From Streptococcus suis (GTDB lineage Bacteria; Bacillota; Bacilli; Lactobacillales; Streptococcaceae), in NCBI RefSeq assembly GCF_002960445.1, contig NZ_POJD01000066.1, positions 62,001-126,000 of the forward strand: a stretch of 64,000 nucleotides of DNA, written 5' to 3'. Numbering within the stretch: the first letter of the stretch is position 1; each line of letters opens with the position of its first letter. The position numbers and the translations under genes are program-made. Below, piece by piece: positions 48,108 through 56,386 of the stretch. Under the pieces are notes generated by a model, which saw nothing but the letters and a program-made list of their open reading frames with translations, was not told the DNA's origin and did not search any database.

Positions 48108-48965
48108 ATGACCAGTAAGGATCAATTACAGAAATTATTTCCAAAAGCAAAAATAGTAGCTGAAAAAGTAGATGGAGTAGGCATTCATTTGCCTCTAGCT
48201 GACGGGACTTGGCTCTTGATAGCTCAAGAGGATATCACAGAGCGAGAACGGGGCCTGTTGCAGTTATTCTTGGGTGATCTACCCCAGGAGGCAGGTCATC
48301 CTTGGGCTCGTTATCTTCAGGGGACGGGCCCCCTTCCGCAGGCTCTAAGTAAACTTCAAGTTATCCACGCCCATATTTGGACGGTATCAGATGAAGAGGG
48401 GAAGCAAGCTTGGCTGGATATGATGACCAAGCTTCTGCCTAATCTTCAGACCTACTACACGACCAATGGTCAGGACTACAGCTTTATCTTAGACAGCTCC
48501 TCTCTATTTGATGTTAGAGAAATCCTAGGTGATACCCTTGCGACCATGGAGTTTGATTTTGGGTTGCGAATGACCTTGTTTCTAGGTCAGATCTGGCCAG
48601 CAAGACTGCTGCAATCCTGGCCAATGCTCATTCAGGCAGAACAATCTCTCTTTCAGCACTGGAGATTAAGCCATCATCAGTCTGGTCTACTAACTTTTAG
48701 TCAGCTTCATCTATGGGCTGGTCAGCTTTATCCTATTATCAGAAGAGGTCTGGGAGATATGATTGCCCACCAGCAAATGGAAAAGGAAATTCAGGCGCTT
48801 TGGAAAGAGGGTGCCGTATTAACAAAGGCGGCCCAGTCCCTCTATATTCATCGGAATACCCTTCAGTACCGTTTGGATAAATGGTATGATTGGACGGGCT
48901 TGCAATTAAAAGAGTTGACGGATTTAGCTGTTTGCTATCAGGTCATCATGGAACAGGATTTTTAA
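48108..48965 (+). CDS. PucR/CdaR-type transcriptional regulator
   Basis: A 285-residue protein ending in a PucR-type helix-turn-helix: GAVLTKAAQSLYIHRNTLQYRLDKW (~238-262), where HRNTLQYRL is the family hallmark. The N-terminal two thirds have no motif I can name. The gene is followed by a terminator and then msmK, the shared ATPase of sugar ABC transporters, so control of carbohydrate uptake is a reasonable guess. In other streptococci a similar gene sits beside msmK. Confidence 0.8.
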   Translation: MTSKDQLQKLFPKAKIVAEKVDGVGIHLPLADGTWLLIAQEDITERERGLLQLFLGDLPQEAGHPWARYLQGTGPLPQALSKLQVIHAHIWTVSDEEGKQAWLDMMTKLLPNLQTYYTTNGQDYSFILDSSSLFDVREILGDTLATMEFDFGLRMTLFLGQIWPARLLQSWPMLIQAEQSLFQHWRLSHHQSGLLTFSQLHLWAGQLYPIIRRGLGDMIAHQQMEKEIQALWKEGAVLTKAAQSLYIHRNTLQYRLDKWYDWTGLQLKELTDLAVCYQVIMEQDF

Positions 48966-48998
48966 TCTTTTGTGCAAGATGTACAAAAGATTTTTTTA
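48964..48998 (+). terminator. Terminator of the PucR-like gene
   Basis: AATCTTTTGT/ACAAAAGATT with a T-run; the stem includes the stop codon. Confidence 0.87.
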
Positions 48999-49010
48999 TT
49001 TTTGTTCACA

Positions 49011-49045
49011 TTGACAGAGAAAAATAAAGCGTTTTCATTTATAAT
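49011..49045 (+). promoter_or_regulatory. msmK promoter with cre site
   Basis: TTGACA (49011) and TATAAT (49040-49045), spacing 23 so not a simple pair. ATAAAGCGTTTTCAT (49024-49038) matches the CcpA cre core AARCGNWWWCAW in full. CcpA binding here would repress msmK when glucose is present. Confidence 0.68.
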
Positions 49046-49074
49046 AAAACTATCAAAGAAAGCGAGGATTGAAC

Positions 49075-50205
49075 ATGGTTCAATTGAATTTAAAAAATAT
49101 CTATAAAAAATACCCAAACAGCGAGCACTACTCTGTTGAAGACTTTAACTTGGACATCAAGGACAAGGAGTTTATCGTATTCGTAGGTCCTTCAGGATGC
49201 GGTAAGTCAACAACTCTTCGTATGATTGCTGGTTTGGAAGATATCACAGAAGGGGAAGCATACATCGACGGCGTTCTCATGAATGATGTGGCTCCAAAAG
49301 ACCGCGATATTGCCATGGTATTCCAGAACTATGCCCTCTACCCACACATGACTGTATTTGACAACATGGCCTTTGGTTTGAAATTGCGTAAATACAGCAA
49401 GGACGAAATCAAAAAACGTGTAGAAGAAGCTGCCCAAATTCTTGGCTTGACAGAATTCTTGGAACGCAAACCAGCAGACCTTTCAGGTGGTCAGCGTCAG
49501 CGTGTTGCCATGGGTCGTGCTATCGTCCGTGATGCCAAAGTATTCTTGATGGATGAGCCTTTGTCAAACTTGGATGCAAAACTGCGTGTATCCATGCGTA
49601 CAGAGATTGCCAAAATCCACCGCCGTATCGGTGCGACAACCATCTACGTAACCCACGACCAAACAGAAGCCATGACCTTGGCAGACCGTATCGTTATCAT
49701 GTCTGCAACTAAAAACCCAGCAGGCACAGGTACAATCGGTCGTATCGAGCAAATCGGTAGCCCAGAAGAGCTCTACAACCGCCCTGTTAATAAGTTTGTT
49801 GCTAGCTTCATCGGTAGCCCAGCTATGAACTTCTTCACAGTGACGCTTCAAGATGGCGTTCTTGTTGGAGATGGTTTCAAGGTGGATCTTCCAGAAGGTC
49901 GTCGCAAACACTTGGAAGAAAAAGGTTACAATGGCAAATCATTTACCCTCGGTATCCGTCCAGAAGACATCAAGGCTTCTCAGTTGGAATTGGACACATA
50001 TCCATCTTCCATCGTAGAAGCAGAAGTAGTTGTATCAGAGCTTCTCGGTGCAGAAACCATGCTCTACTCTAAAGTAGGTAGCACAGAGTTTGTATCTCGC
50101 GTTGATGCACGCGACTACCACAACCCAGGGGATACAGTTCGCTTGACCTTCAACCTCAACAAAGCTCATTTCTTTGATGATGAAACAAGCAAGGCGATTG
50201 TCTAA
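49075..50205 (+). CDS. msmK: Multiple-sugar ABC transporter ATPase MsmK
   Basis: A 376-residue ATPase shared by several sugar ABC importers (raffinose, maltodextrin, sialic acid and others in streptococci). Walker A GPSGCGKST near 37, signature LSGGQRQRV near 135, Walker B VFLMDEPLSNLDA near 153 and VTHDQTEAM near 188 are intact; the C-terminal TOBE domain (~240-370) is of the MalK/UgpC type. GAGG precedes ATG 49075. It is not next to any permease or binding-protein gene, as usual for MsmK. Confidence 0.95.
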   Translation: MVQLNLKNIYKKYPNSEHYSVEDFNLDIKDKEFIVFVGPSGCGKSTTLRMIAGLEDITEGEAYIDGVLMNDVAPKDRDIAMVFQNYALYPHMTVFDNMAFGLKLRKYSKDEIKKRVEEAAQILGLTEFLERKPADLSGGQRQRVAMGRAIVRDAKVFLMDEPLSNLDAKLRVSMRTEIAKIHRRIGATTIYVTHDQTEAMTLADRIVIMSATKNPAGTGTIGRIEQIGSPEELYNRPVNKFVASFIGSPAMNFFTVTLQDGVLVGDGFKVDLPEGRRKHLEEKGYNGKSFTLGIRPEDIKASQLELDTYPSSIVEAEVVVSELLGAETMLYSKVGSTEFVSRVDARDYHNPGDTVRLTFNLNKAHFFDDETSKAIV

Positions 50206-50234
50206 CCATTCTAAAATCGTTCATAAAACACCTG

Positions 50235-50262
50235 ACCGTCGGATGCAAATCTGGCGGTTTTT
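50235..50262 (+). terminator. msmK terminator
   Basis: ACCGTCGGAT-GCAA-ATCTGGCGGT (with G-U pairs) and a T-run. Confidence 0.78.
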
Positions 50263-50282
50263 GGCCAAGAACATATAAATAC

Positions 50283-50311
50283 TTGCAATTGCTTCTTGAA
50301 TTCTATATAAT
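50283..50311 (+). promoter_or_regulatory. Promoter of the small membrane gene
   Basis: TTGCAA (50283-50288), 17-bp spacer, TATAAT (50306-50311), then AGGAGG at 50331. Confidence 0.78.
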
Positions 50312-50341
50312 AAATATAGAAAACACTTACAGGAGGTTCCT

Positions 50342-50561
50342 ATGAAGTCGCTACTGAGAAAAAATTCGTTTGGTAGCTCTTTCTATCCTTCTTTACAATC
50401 TCATTTTAATCCTCTCCATTTGGCTAGGAAAGGTATCTTCCAAGGAAGAATTTATGATTGCAGTTGCAGGGAATGCGGTCATGATGGGCCTGTCTTTCTT
50501 GCATTTGCACAACCAAGTATCAGATGAATTTCATGGAAAAGTAGAAGAACCGTCGGTTTAA
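50342..50561 (+). pseudogene. Small membrane protein, frameshifted in an A6 run
   Basis: ATG 50342 has an excellent AGGAGG and promoter, but after MKSLLRK the frame becomes a non-hydrophobic string ending at 50527. In the next frame a clear membrane helix follows: RLVALSILLYNLILILSIWL, then GKVSSKEEFMIAVAGNAVMM and a C-terminus ending at 50561. Removing one A from the six at 50359-50364 joins the two into a ~72-residue protein. This may be phase variation, a mutation or a sequence error. Confidence 0.72.
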
Positions 50562-50574
50562 ACTGACGGTTCTT
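50545..50574. terminator. Bidirectional terminator
   Basis: AAGAACCGTC/GACGGTTCTT around GGTTTAAACT; both convergent genes end in its loop. Confidence 0.8.
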
Positions 50575-51526
50575 GGTCTTTATATACTTCATAAAAATCA
50601 ACCTTGAGGCGAATAAAGGCTTCCATGTCGTGTAGGAGTTGGAATAGGGTAGCACGGGTTTCAAATTCTTCCCTTGTTTGTGGCAGAGGTCGCTCGCGGA
50701 AGGTGGCATGGAAGAGATCGATGTCCAGGAGCAGTTCCTTGGCGGAGTTTTCTCGGCTCAGTTGCTGGGCTGCTCGCTCGAAGAGGCTGGACAGGATGAC
50801 ATTTTCTCTGCCTTCCAGTAAACATTTGTTGATATTTCCTGCCATGGTCCGCAGGATTTTGTTTTGTGCGGCTCGCATTTCAAAGTAATGGACCTGGTAG
50901 TTGGTCTGCTGGAAGAGTTGGTTGTGGCGGTCCAGATAGACGACTTTCAGGGCCTCATCCAAGGTCTGATCCAACTGCGTAATCAATTCAGCCTCGTTTC
51001 GTCCATCGCCATTAAGCAGAAAGGCTTCAAAGCGAAGGAGAATCTGCTTGAGCAGGTCTTCGACTTGGTCGTGATAGGCCTGGATTTTCTTTTCTTGCGA
51101 AGGCATATAGAGGTTAAACAAAAGTGCCAGTCCTGCCCCAATCAGAAAAAGCGTCAGCTCATTTCCCAAAAAAATCAGCGAAATATCCTGCTCCAGCAAG
51201 AGGTGGGTAACGAGGACGGTCGAGGGGGCGATGCCAGCCTCCCAGTTGAAACGGTAGGCCAGAGGGACATAGAGGGCCAGGTAGATGCCTAGGGTCCAGA
51301 TGCCAAAGCCGAAGAGGGCGAAGGTTAGGACGGCGATGGTCAGGGCCAGGAGGGTGGAAAAGAGGCGGTTGCGGGCCATTTTGAAGCTGGACTTGCGGGT
51401 GTCGAGGACGCTGAGAATGGCGATGATGCCAGCCGCTGTCGCATAAGACAAGCCTAGGGCGGTCGCTAGGTAGATAGCTAGCACAGTGGCAAAAATCAGT
51501 TTAATCGTTCGGAGGGAGAGGGACAT
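50558..51526 (-). CDS. Aromatic acid exporter family (DUF939/FUSC-like) membrane protein
   Basis: A 322-residue protein with four to six hydrophobic helices in the first ~140 residues (LIFATVLAIYLATALGLSYA through LFLIGAGLALLFNLYMP) and a long helical cytoplasmic half, the arrangement of the ArAE_1/DUF939 family. The family is related to fusaric acid and AaeB exporters, but few Firmicutes members have been tested. GGAGCC precedes the ATG. Single gene, convergent with the frameshifted small gene. Confidence 0.83.
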   Translation of the reverse strand: MSLSLRTIKLIFATVLAIYLATALGLSYATAAGIIAILSVLDTRKSSFKMARNRLFSTLLALTIAVLTFALFGFGIWTLGIYLALYVPLAYRFNWEAGIAPSTVLVTHLLLEQDISLIFLGNELTLFLIGAGLALLFNLYMPSQEKKIQAYHDQVEDLLKQILLRFEAFLLNGDGRNEAELITQLDQTLDEALKVVYLDRHNQLFQQTNYQVHYFEMRAAQNKILRTMAGNINKCLLEGRENVILSSLFERAAQQLSRENSAKELLLDIDLFHATFRERPLPQTREEFETRATLFQLLHDMEAFIRLKVDFYEVYKDQEPSV

Positions 51527-51565
51527 GGGGGCTCCTTTGGTTTTAGTCTATTTCTATTGTATCAT

Positions 51566-51592
51566 AAAATAAAAACCTCCTAAGGATAGGAG
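51566..51592 (-). terminator. Terminator of the DUF1761 gene
   Basis: On the minus strand CCTCCTA/TAGGAGG followed by TTTTTATTTT. Confidence 0.82.
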
Positions 51593-51600
51593 GGAATTGC

Positions 51601-51990
51601 TTATGCAAATAGAGCCAGAATACCGACTACTAGGTAGCAGACCAGCTTGTAGCTTTCGTTGATGAGGACGAGGTTGATAGGGCGTTGCTCAAAGACGTAG
51701 TTTTTTAATGAAGCAAGGACCGCAATTATGCCCATGCCACCAGCTGCGTGTAGGGGAGAGATGCCGAGGGTCTTGATGAAGAAAATAGTAATGATAGCAG
51801 TCAGGACTTCAATGACAAGGGAAACCACCATTTCCTTCTGTCCATTTTTGCCAGCCTGACGATCTGCTTCTACCTTAGCCATGTCAATGCCTGAAGCCTT
51901 GATCCAAGCATCGCGGAAAATCAAACCATACCACAAACCACCGATAGCAAAGGCAATCAGACCCGCCACAATTCCAAAAATAAGTGTCAT
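51601..51990 (-). CDS. DUF1761 membrane protein
   Basis: A 129-residue protein with four hydrophobic helices. AIGGLWYGLIFRDAWIKASG near the N-terminus is the DUF1761 hallmark (G-WY-LF---W). ATG 51990 is preceded by GGAGAG; a longer frame to 52044 lies in the promoter region. Function unknown; the family is widespread and always a small integral membrane protein. Divergent from rlmB. Confidence 0.8.
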   Translation of the reverse strand: MTLIFGIVAGLIAFAIGGLWYGLIFRDAWIKASGIDMAKVEADRQAGKNGQKEMVVSLVIEVLTAIITIFFIKTLGISPLHAAGGMGIIAVLASLKNYVFEQRPINLVLINESYKLVCYLVVGILALFA

Positions 51991-52108
51991 ACGCTCTCCT
52001 TTTGGTCCGATTGTACGGACAAGTAATAGGAATAAGGATAACATATATTGGTAATGTGGTCAAGTATTTCAGCTGGGACACAGTGAGTGCCAATTTTCAA
52101 GTAACCTA

Positions 52109-52117
52109 TGCTATAAT
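52109..52117 (+). promoter_or_regulatory. Extended -10 promoter of rlmB, leaderless
   Basis: TGC-TATAAT ends six bases before the rlmB ATG, the same spacing as at 30802-30817. No Shine-Dalgarno. Confidence 0.72.
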
Positions 52118-52123
52118 ACTCTT

Positions 52124-52852
52124 ATGGAACAAAATGATATGGTATATGGCGTACATGCTGTAGTGGAGAGTTTGGAGGCCAACACCGGCAACAAACTCTA
52201 CATCCAGGATGATTTGCGCGGAAAAAATGTAGAAAAAATCAAGGCGCTGGCGGCAGAGAAGAAGGTGTCGATTTCTTGGACGCCCAAGAAGACCCTGTCT
52301 GACATGACAGAAGGTGCTGTTCACCAAGGCTTTGTTTTGCGGGTTTCTGAGTTTGCCTATGCGGACCTTTCGGTGATTTTGGAAAAGGCAGAGCAGGAAG
52401 ACAATCCCCTCATTCTCATCTTGGACGGTCTGACAGACCCCCACAACTTCGGCTCGATTTTGCGGACCGCAGATGCCACTCAGGTAGCGGGCATCATCAT
52501 TCCTAAGCACCGAGCAGTTGGCGTGACGCCCGTTGTGGCCAAGACCTCCACAGGTGCGGTGGCCCATGTCCCAATCGCCCGAGTGACCAATCTCAGCCAA
52601 ACCCTAGATAAGCTCAAGGAGGCTGGTTTCTGGGTATTTGGTACCGATATGAACGGAACCCCAAGCCACAAGTGGAATACGGCTGGCAAACTAGCCCTTA
52701 TTATTGGCAACGAAGGCAAGGGCATCTCCAGCAATATCAAAAAGCAGGTGGATGAGATGATTACCATTCCTATGAAGGGCCATGTCCAATCTCTCAACGC
52801 CAGCGTAGCAGCAGCTGTGCTGATGTACGAAGTATTTCGGAAGAAAATCTAA
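52124..52852 (+). CDS. rlmB: 23S rRNA 2'-O-ribose methyltransferase (TrmH/RlmB type)
   Basis: A 242-residue SPOUT enzyme. The N-terminal substrate-binding domain begins VYGVHAVVESL; the three SPOUT motifs are DGLTDPHNFGSILRTA (~102), LIIGNEGKGIS (~192) and IPMKGHVQSLNASVAAAV (~213), which form the trefoil knot that binds SAM. In E. coli RlmB methylates G2251 of 23S rRNA. The message appears leaderless. The next gene starts directly after its stop, so the two are co-transcribed. Confidence 0.94.
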   Translation: MEQNDMVYGVHAVVESLEANTGNKLYIQDDLRGKNVEKIKALAAEKKVSISWTPKKTLSDMTEGAVHQGFVLRVSEFAYADLSVILEKAEQEDNPLILILDGLTDPHNFGSILRTADATQVAGIIIPKHRAVGVTPVVAKTSTGAVAHVPIARVTNLSQTLDKLKEAGFWVFGTDMNGTPSHKWNTAGKLALIIGNEGKGISSNIKKQVDEMITIPMKGHVQSLNASVAAAVLMYEVFRKKI

Positions 52853-53374
52853 ATGAAAGAAAAAGTTCTCATCGTAGATGGCTACAATATGATTGCCTTT
52901 TGGCAATCGACCAAGCAAGATTTTAAAAAGGGAGACTTGGACGCGGCTAGAACGACCTTGCTTCGAACCCTGTCTCACTATGCAGCCTTTGAACAGATTG
53001 AGGTGATTTGTGTCTTTGATGCCCACCATGTGCCAGGCCTTCGCCAGCAATATGACGAGTTCAAGGTATCGGTCATTTTTACAGAGGAAGAGGAAACGGC
53101 GGATAGCTACATTGAGCGGCTCAGCGCCCAGCTCAATAGTGACCGCCGCAAGCAGGTTTCCGTCGCAACCAGCGACCTCAACGAACAATGGGTGGTCTTT
53201 TCACAAGGGGCCTTACGGGTTTCGGCGCGTGAGTTAGAGGAGAGAACCAGGGTTATCAAGAAGGACTTGGACAAGTTTGTGGACCAGGTAGAACTCTACA
53301 CCCCACGGCTCAATCCCTGGTCAGATGGGAATTTTCAAGCTTTAAAAGAAATGATGGAGGAAATGAAAGAGTGA
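52853..53374 (+). CDS. NYN-domain ribonuclease (YacP/Rae1-like)
   Basis: A 173-residue PIN-like NYN domain protein. LIVDGYNMIAFWQ at the N-terminus carries the first catalytic aspartate and ICVFDAHHVPG, EEETADSYIERL and VATSDLNEQ the remaining acidic residues. B. subtilis Rae1 cleaves certain mRNAs on the ribosome in a translation-dependent way; the rlmB-yacP order is the same there. Directly after rlmB; overlaps the degV stop/start by four bases. Confidence 0.88.
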   Translation: MKEKVLIVDGYNMIAFWQSTKQDFKKGDLDAARTTLLRTLSHYAAFEQIEVICVFDAHHVPGLRQQYDEFKVSVIFTEEEETADSYIERLSAQLNSDRRKQVSVATSDLNEQWVVFSQGALRVSARELEERTRVIKKDLDKFVDQVELYTPRLNPWSDGNFQALKEMMEEMKE

Positions 53375-54231
53375 CATTTACAATCGTAACCGATTCGACA
53401 TCGGATTTGCCAGTTAGCTGGCTGCAAGAAAATGATGTAACCGTGCTTGGTTTGACCATAAACCTTGACGGTGTGACCTATGAAACCGTTGGGGAAAACC
53501 GCTTGACTTCTGGGGAATTGTTGGAGAAAATGGCAACAGGGGGCCAGCCGACAACCAGTCAGGTCAATGTTGGTCAATTTGAAGAAGTATTCGAGGTGGC
53601 AGCCAAGGAAGGCAAAGAGGTACTTTACCTCGCTTTCTCAGCAGCACTTTCAGGGACCTATCAGAGTGGAGTCATTGCACGCGATATGGTTTTGGATGCT
53701 TATCCTGATGCTGCCATTGAAATTGTAGATACCAAGGCTGCTGCTATTGGTGAGGGGTACTTGGTTATGCAAGCAGCTCAAGCGCGTGCAACGGGCAAGT
53801 CGTTAGCTGAAACCAAGGCGCTCATCGAGGACTTGGTCCCACGTTTGCGGACCTATCTCTTGGTTGATGACCTCAACCACCTCGTGCGTGGTGGTCGCTT
53901 GTCCAAGGCAGCTGCTCTGATTGGCGGTTTGGTCAATATCAAACCTCTTCTTGCTCTCAATGCGGAAGGGAAGTTAGAAGCCATTGCCAAAATCCGTGGC
54001 CGTAAAAAAGGGATTAAGGAAATGCTAAACCTGACCTTGGATAATTTGGATCATTCTACGGTCATGGTGGCCTATACAGGTGATTTGGAAGCTGCGACAG
54101 CCATCAAAGCGACCTTGTTGGAAGATAGCCGTGTCAGCGATGTTCTTTTGACTGAGTTGGGACCAATTATTGCCACCCATACAGGTACAGGCGTTTTAGC
54201 TATCTTATCCATCAGTAAGAAAGAGAGATAA
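53371..54231 (+). CDS. DegV-family fatty-acid-binding protein
   Basis: A 286-residue FakB/DegV protein. IVTDSTSDLP near residue 5 and LAFSAALSGTYQSG near 88 bind the fatty acid carboxylate, and HLVRGGRLSKAAALIGGLVNIKP near 170 is the FakB signature. Such proteins present fatty acids to the kinase FakA for incorporation into phospholipid. The start is GTG 53371, overlapping the preceding stop. End of the rlmB operon. Confidence 0.92.
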   Translation: MTFTIVTDSTSDLPVSWLQENDVTVLGLTINLDGVTYETVGENRLTSGELLEKMATGGQPTTSQVNVGQFEEVFEVAAKEGKEVLYLAFSAALSGTYQSGVIARDMVLDAYPDAAIEIVDTKAAAIGEGYLVMQAAQARATGKSLAETKALIEDLVPRLRTYLLVDDLNHLVRGGRLSKAAALIGGLVNIKPLLALNAEGKLEAIAKIRGRKKGIKEMLNLTLDNLDHSTVMVAYTGDLEAATAIKATLLEDSRVSDVLLTELGPIIATHTGTGVLAILSISKKER

Positions 54232-54253
54232 TCTCTTTTCTTTTCTCAACAAA

Positions 54254-54267
54254 AGAAAGCGATTACA
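54254..54267. promoter_or_regulatory. cre site
   Basis: AGAAAGCGATTACA matches the CcpA consensus TGWAANCGNTNWCA at 13 of 14 positions and lies 33 bp before the next ATG. Confidence 0.78.
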
Positions 54268-54299
54268 AAAAAGTTATACTTATCCATTTGGAGGTTCTT

Positions 54300-55193
54300 A
54301 TGAAACGTTTATTGTCATGCTATGCCAGTGATATGGTGGGAGCGACCAAGGAGGAGCTCAAGCAGTCCATTCTATCCAGTGAAGGTCGGATTATCATGGG
54401 GGAAACGGTGGTGACGGCGGCTCCCTTGATTGCAGGGGTGACCAATGCGGAGATGATGGCTGCTTTTGGTTGTGACCTCTTGGTGCTCAACGAATTGGAT
54501 GTTTTTCATCCGGAGATTGTTGATTTTTACGACTGCGACAATCCCATCGCTGAAATTAAGCGGTTGACAGGTCGATTGGTTGGGATTAACTTGGAGCCTG
54601 TGGATACTAGTCAGGAAGTTCAAGACCAGCAGGTCTTTCTTAAACCTGGGCGTCAGGTCAGTCCAGAAAGTCTGGGACAGGCCCAAGCCCTGGGCGTAGA
54701 TTTTATCATGCTGACAGGCAATCCTGCTACGGGTGTGTCTATGGCTGCAATACGCTCTGCTATTGGCCTTGCCAAAGAACACTTTGAGGGCCTGATCTTT
54801 GCAGGAAAGATGCACGGTGCAGGTCTAGGGGAGTCGGTCGTGGACAGCCAAGCTCTGCTGGATTTTGTGGACTTGGGGGCTGACGGTGTCCTCATTCCAG
54901 CGGTCGGAACAGTACCGGGTGTGCGGGAGGAAACCGTGGCACCTATTATCAGTCAGGTCAAGGCGCGTGGAGCTTTGGTTATTTCGACCATTGGGACTAG
55001 TCAGGAGAGTGCGGACAGTCAGACGGTGCGGGAGTTTGGGCTCAGCAACAAACGGGTGGGTTCGGATATTCACCATATCGGAGATGGGGGCTATGGTCGG
55101 ATGCCAGACCCTGAAAATATCTTGTCCTTGTCCTTGGCGGTCAGAGGCAAGCGGCACACTTATTTTAAAATGGGGCAATCGGTGAGGAGATAG
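54300..55193 (+). CDS. Predicted TIM-barrel protein of unknown function
   Basis: A 297-residue protein, cytosolic. ATG 54300 is set by GGAGG at 54290. The sequence alternates strands and helices in a TIM-barrel manner (GETVVTAAPLIAGVTNAEM, LVGINLEPVD, GVDFIMLTGNPATGVSM, GLIFAGKMHGAGLG, GADGVLIPAVGTVPG, RVGSDIHHIGDGGYGRM), with conserved-looking His and Asp at strand ends, like PEP-mutase or BtpA-type barrels. I cannot name a reaction. The strong cre site implies carbon catabolite control, so a role in carbohydrate metabolism is likely. Confidence 0.7.
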   Translation: MKRLLSCYASDMVGATKEELKQSILSSEGRIIMGETVVTAAPLIAGVTNAEMMAAFGCDLLVLNELDVFHPEIVDFYDCDNPIAEIKRLTGRLVGINLEPVDTSQEVQDQQVFLKPGRQVSPESLGQAQALGVDFIMLTGNPATGVSMAAIRSAIGLAKEHFEGLIFAGKMHGAGLGESVVDSQALLDFVDLGADGVLIPAVGTVPGVREETVAPIISQVKARGALVISTIGTSQESADSQTVREFGLSNKRVGSDIHHIGDGGYGRMPDPENILSLSLAVRGKRHTYFKMGQSVRR

Positions 55194-55283
55194 GATTTGG
55201 CGTCATTTTTCTGCTATTAAAGCTCGTTTTTTCTATCCTTGCTTTAGGGTGAAGAAAAAATAAAAAAAGTAAAGTAAAATAAC

Positions 55284-55312
55284 TTGACGGAGAACAGTAG
55301 TTTTGATAGAAT
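55284..55312 (+). promoter_or_regulatory. rplM promoter
   Basis: TTGACG (55284-55289), 17-bp spacer, TAGAAT (55307-55312). Confidence 0.82.
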
Positions 55313-55318
55313 GGTAGA

Positions 55319-55400
55319 CGGTATTGTTTACCCCATTTGAAAGGCCCCGGAACCTTCCAAATACCCGCGGACCGGAACATCCGCCCAGTAAACAAAAACG
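55319..55400 (+). ncRNA. L13 leader RNA
   Basis: A structured leader before rplM: GTTTAC (55327) pairs with GTAAAC (55389), enclosing GGCCCCGGAACCTTCC and ACCCGCGGACCGGAACATCC with several short helices. It fits the Firmicutes L13 leader family proposed for autoregulation by L13. Confidence 0.75.
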
Positions 55401-55418
55401 ATTCGTATAGGAGAAATC

Positions 55419-55865
55419 ATGAACAAAACAACATTTATGGCTAAACCAGGCCAAGTTGAACGTAAATGGTATGTAGTAGACGCTACTGATGTACCTCTTG
55501 GACGCCTTTCAGCAGTAGTTGCTAGCGTTCTTCGCGGTAAAAACAAACCAACTTTCACACCTCACACTGATACTGGTGACTTCGTTATCGTTATCAATGC
55601 TGAGAAAGTGAAATTGACTGGTAAAAAAGCAACTGACAAAGTGTACTACACTCACTCATTGCACCCAGGTGGTTTGAAATCAATCACAGCTGGTGAATTG
55701 CGTTCTAAAAACGCTGTTCGTTTGATTGAAAAATCAGTTAAAGGTATGCTTCCACACAACACACTTGGTCGTGCACAAGGCATGAAGTTGAAAGTGTTTG
55801 TAGGTGCTGAGCACACTCACGCTGCACAACAACCAGAAGTACTTGATATTTCAGGTCTTATCTAA
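55419..55865 (+). CDS. rplM: 50S ribosomal protein L13
   Basis: A 148-residue early-assembly 23S rRNA-binding protein. Typical segments are [38 protein letters not shown] and the signature [20 protein letters not shown] near 106. GGAG precedes the ATG. First gene of the rplM-rpsI operon. Codon use is that of a highly expressed gene. Confidence 0.98.
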   Translation: MNKTTFMAKPGQVERKWYVVDATDVPLGRLSAVVASVLRGKNKPTFTPHTDTGDFVIVINAEKVKLTGKKATDKVYYTHSLHPGGLKSITAGELRSKNAVRLIEKSVKGMLPHNTLGRAQGMKLKVFVGAEHTHAAQQPEVLDISGLI

Positions 55866-55884
55866 GGGAAAGGACGTAATCTAA

Positions 55885-56277
55885 ATGGCACAAGCACAAT
55901 ACACAGGTACTGGTCGTCGTAAAAACGCGGTTGCACGCGTACGTTTGGTCCCAGGTACTGGTAAAATCACAGTAAACAAAAAAGATGTAGAAGAGTACAT
56001 CCCACACGCTGACCTTCGTTTGGTTATTAACCAACCATTCGCAGTAACTTCAACACAAGGTTCATACGACGTTTTCGTTAACGTGAACGGTGGTGGTTAC
56101 GGTGGTCAATCAGGTGCGATCCGTCACGGTATCGCGCGTGCATTGCTTCAAGTAGACCCAGACTTCCGCGATTCATTGAAACGCGCAGGCCTTCTTACAC
56201 GTGACGCTCGTATGGTTGAACGTAAGAAACCAGGTCTTAAGAAAGCACGTAAAGCTTCACAATTCTCAAAACGTTAA
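55885..56277 (+). CDS. rpsI: 30S ribosomal protein S9
   Basis: A 130-residue protein of the 30S head whose basic C-terminal tail reaches the P-site t[24 protein letters not shown] at the start, [20 protein letters not shown] near 68 and [17 protein letters not shown] at the end are all standard. The 3' end of the gene is the insertion point of the island that follows; the coding sequence is kept intact by the element end. Confidence 0.98.
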   Translation: MAQAQYTGTGRRKNAVARVRLVPGTGKITVNKKDVEEYIPHADLRLVINQPFAVTSTQGSYDVFVNVNGGGYGGQSGAIRHGIARALLQVDPDFRDSLKRAGLLTRDARMVERKKPGLKKARKASQFSKR

Positions 56278-56305
56278 TTATCAGCGATATATCAACGTTT
56301 CAAAG

Positions 56306-56338
56306 CACTCAAGAGTTTACCTCATGGGTGTTTTTTTT
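56306..56338 (+). terminator. Terminator after rpsI
   Basis: CACTCA...TGGGTG (one G-U pair) followed by eight T; contains one of the TTYACCTYA repeats in its loop. Confidence 0.72.
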
Positions 56339-56386
56339 GTGGTTTTTTGAAAAGTTCACCTCAAAATTTACCTTATTTTTACCTTA
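56316..56386. promoter_or_regulatory. Four TTYACCTYA repeats, candidate integrase arm sites
   Basis: TTTACCTCA (56316-56324), TTCACCTCA (56355-56363), TTTACCTTA (56367-56375) and TTTACCTTA (56378-56386), all in one orientation; the last three are about one helical turn apart. They lie between the rpsI target and int, where arm-type sites of Tn916-like integrases are found. Confidence 0.65.
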
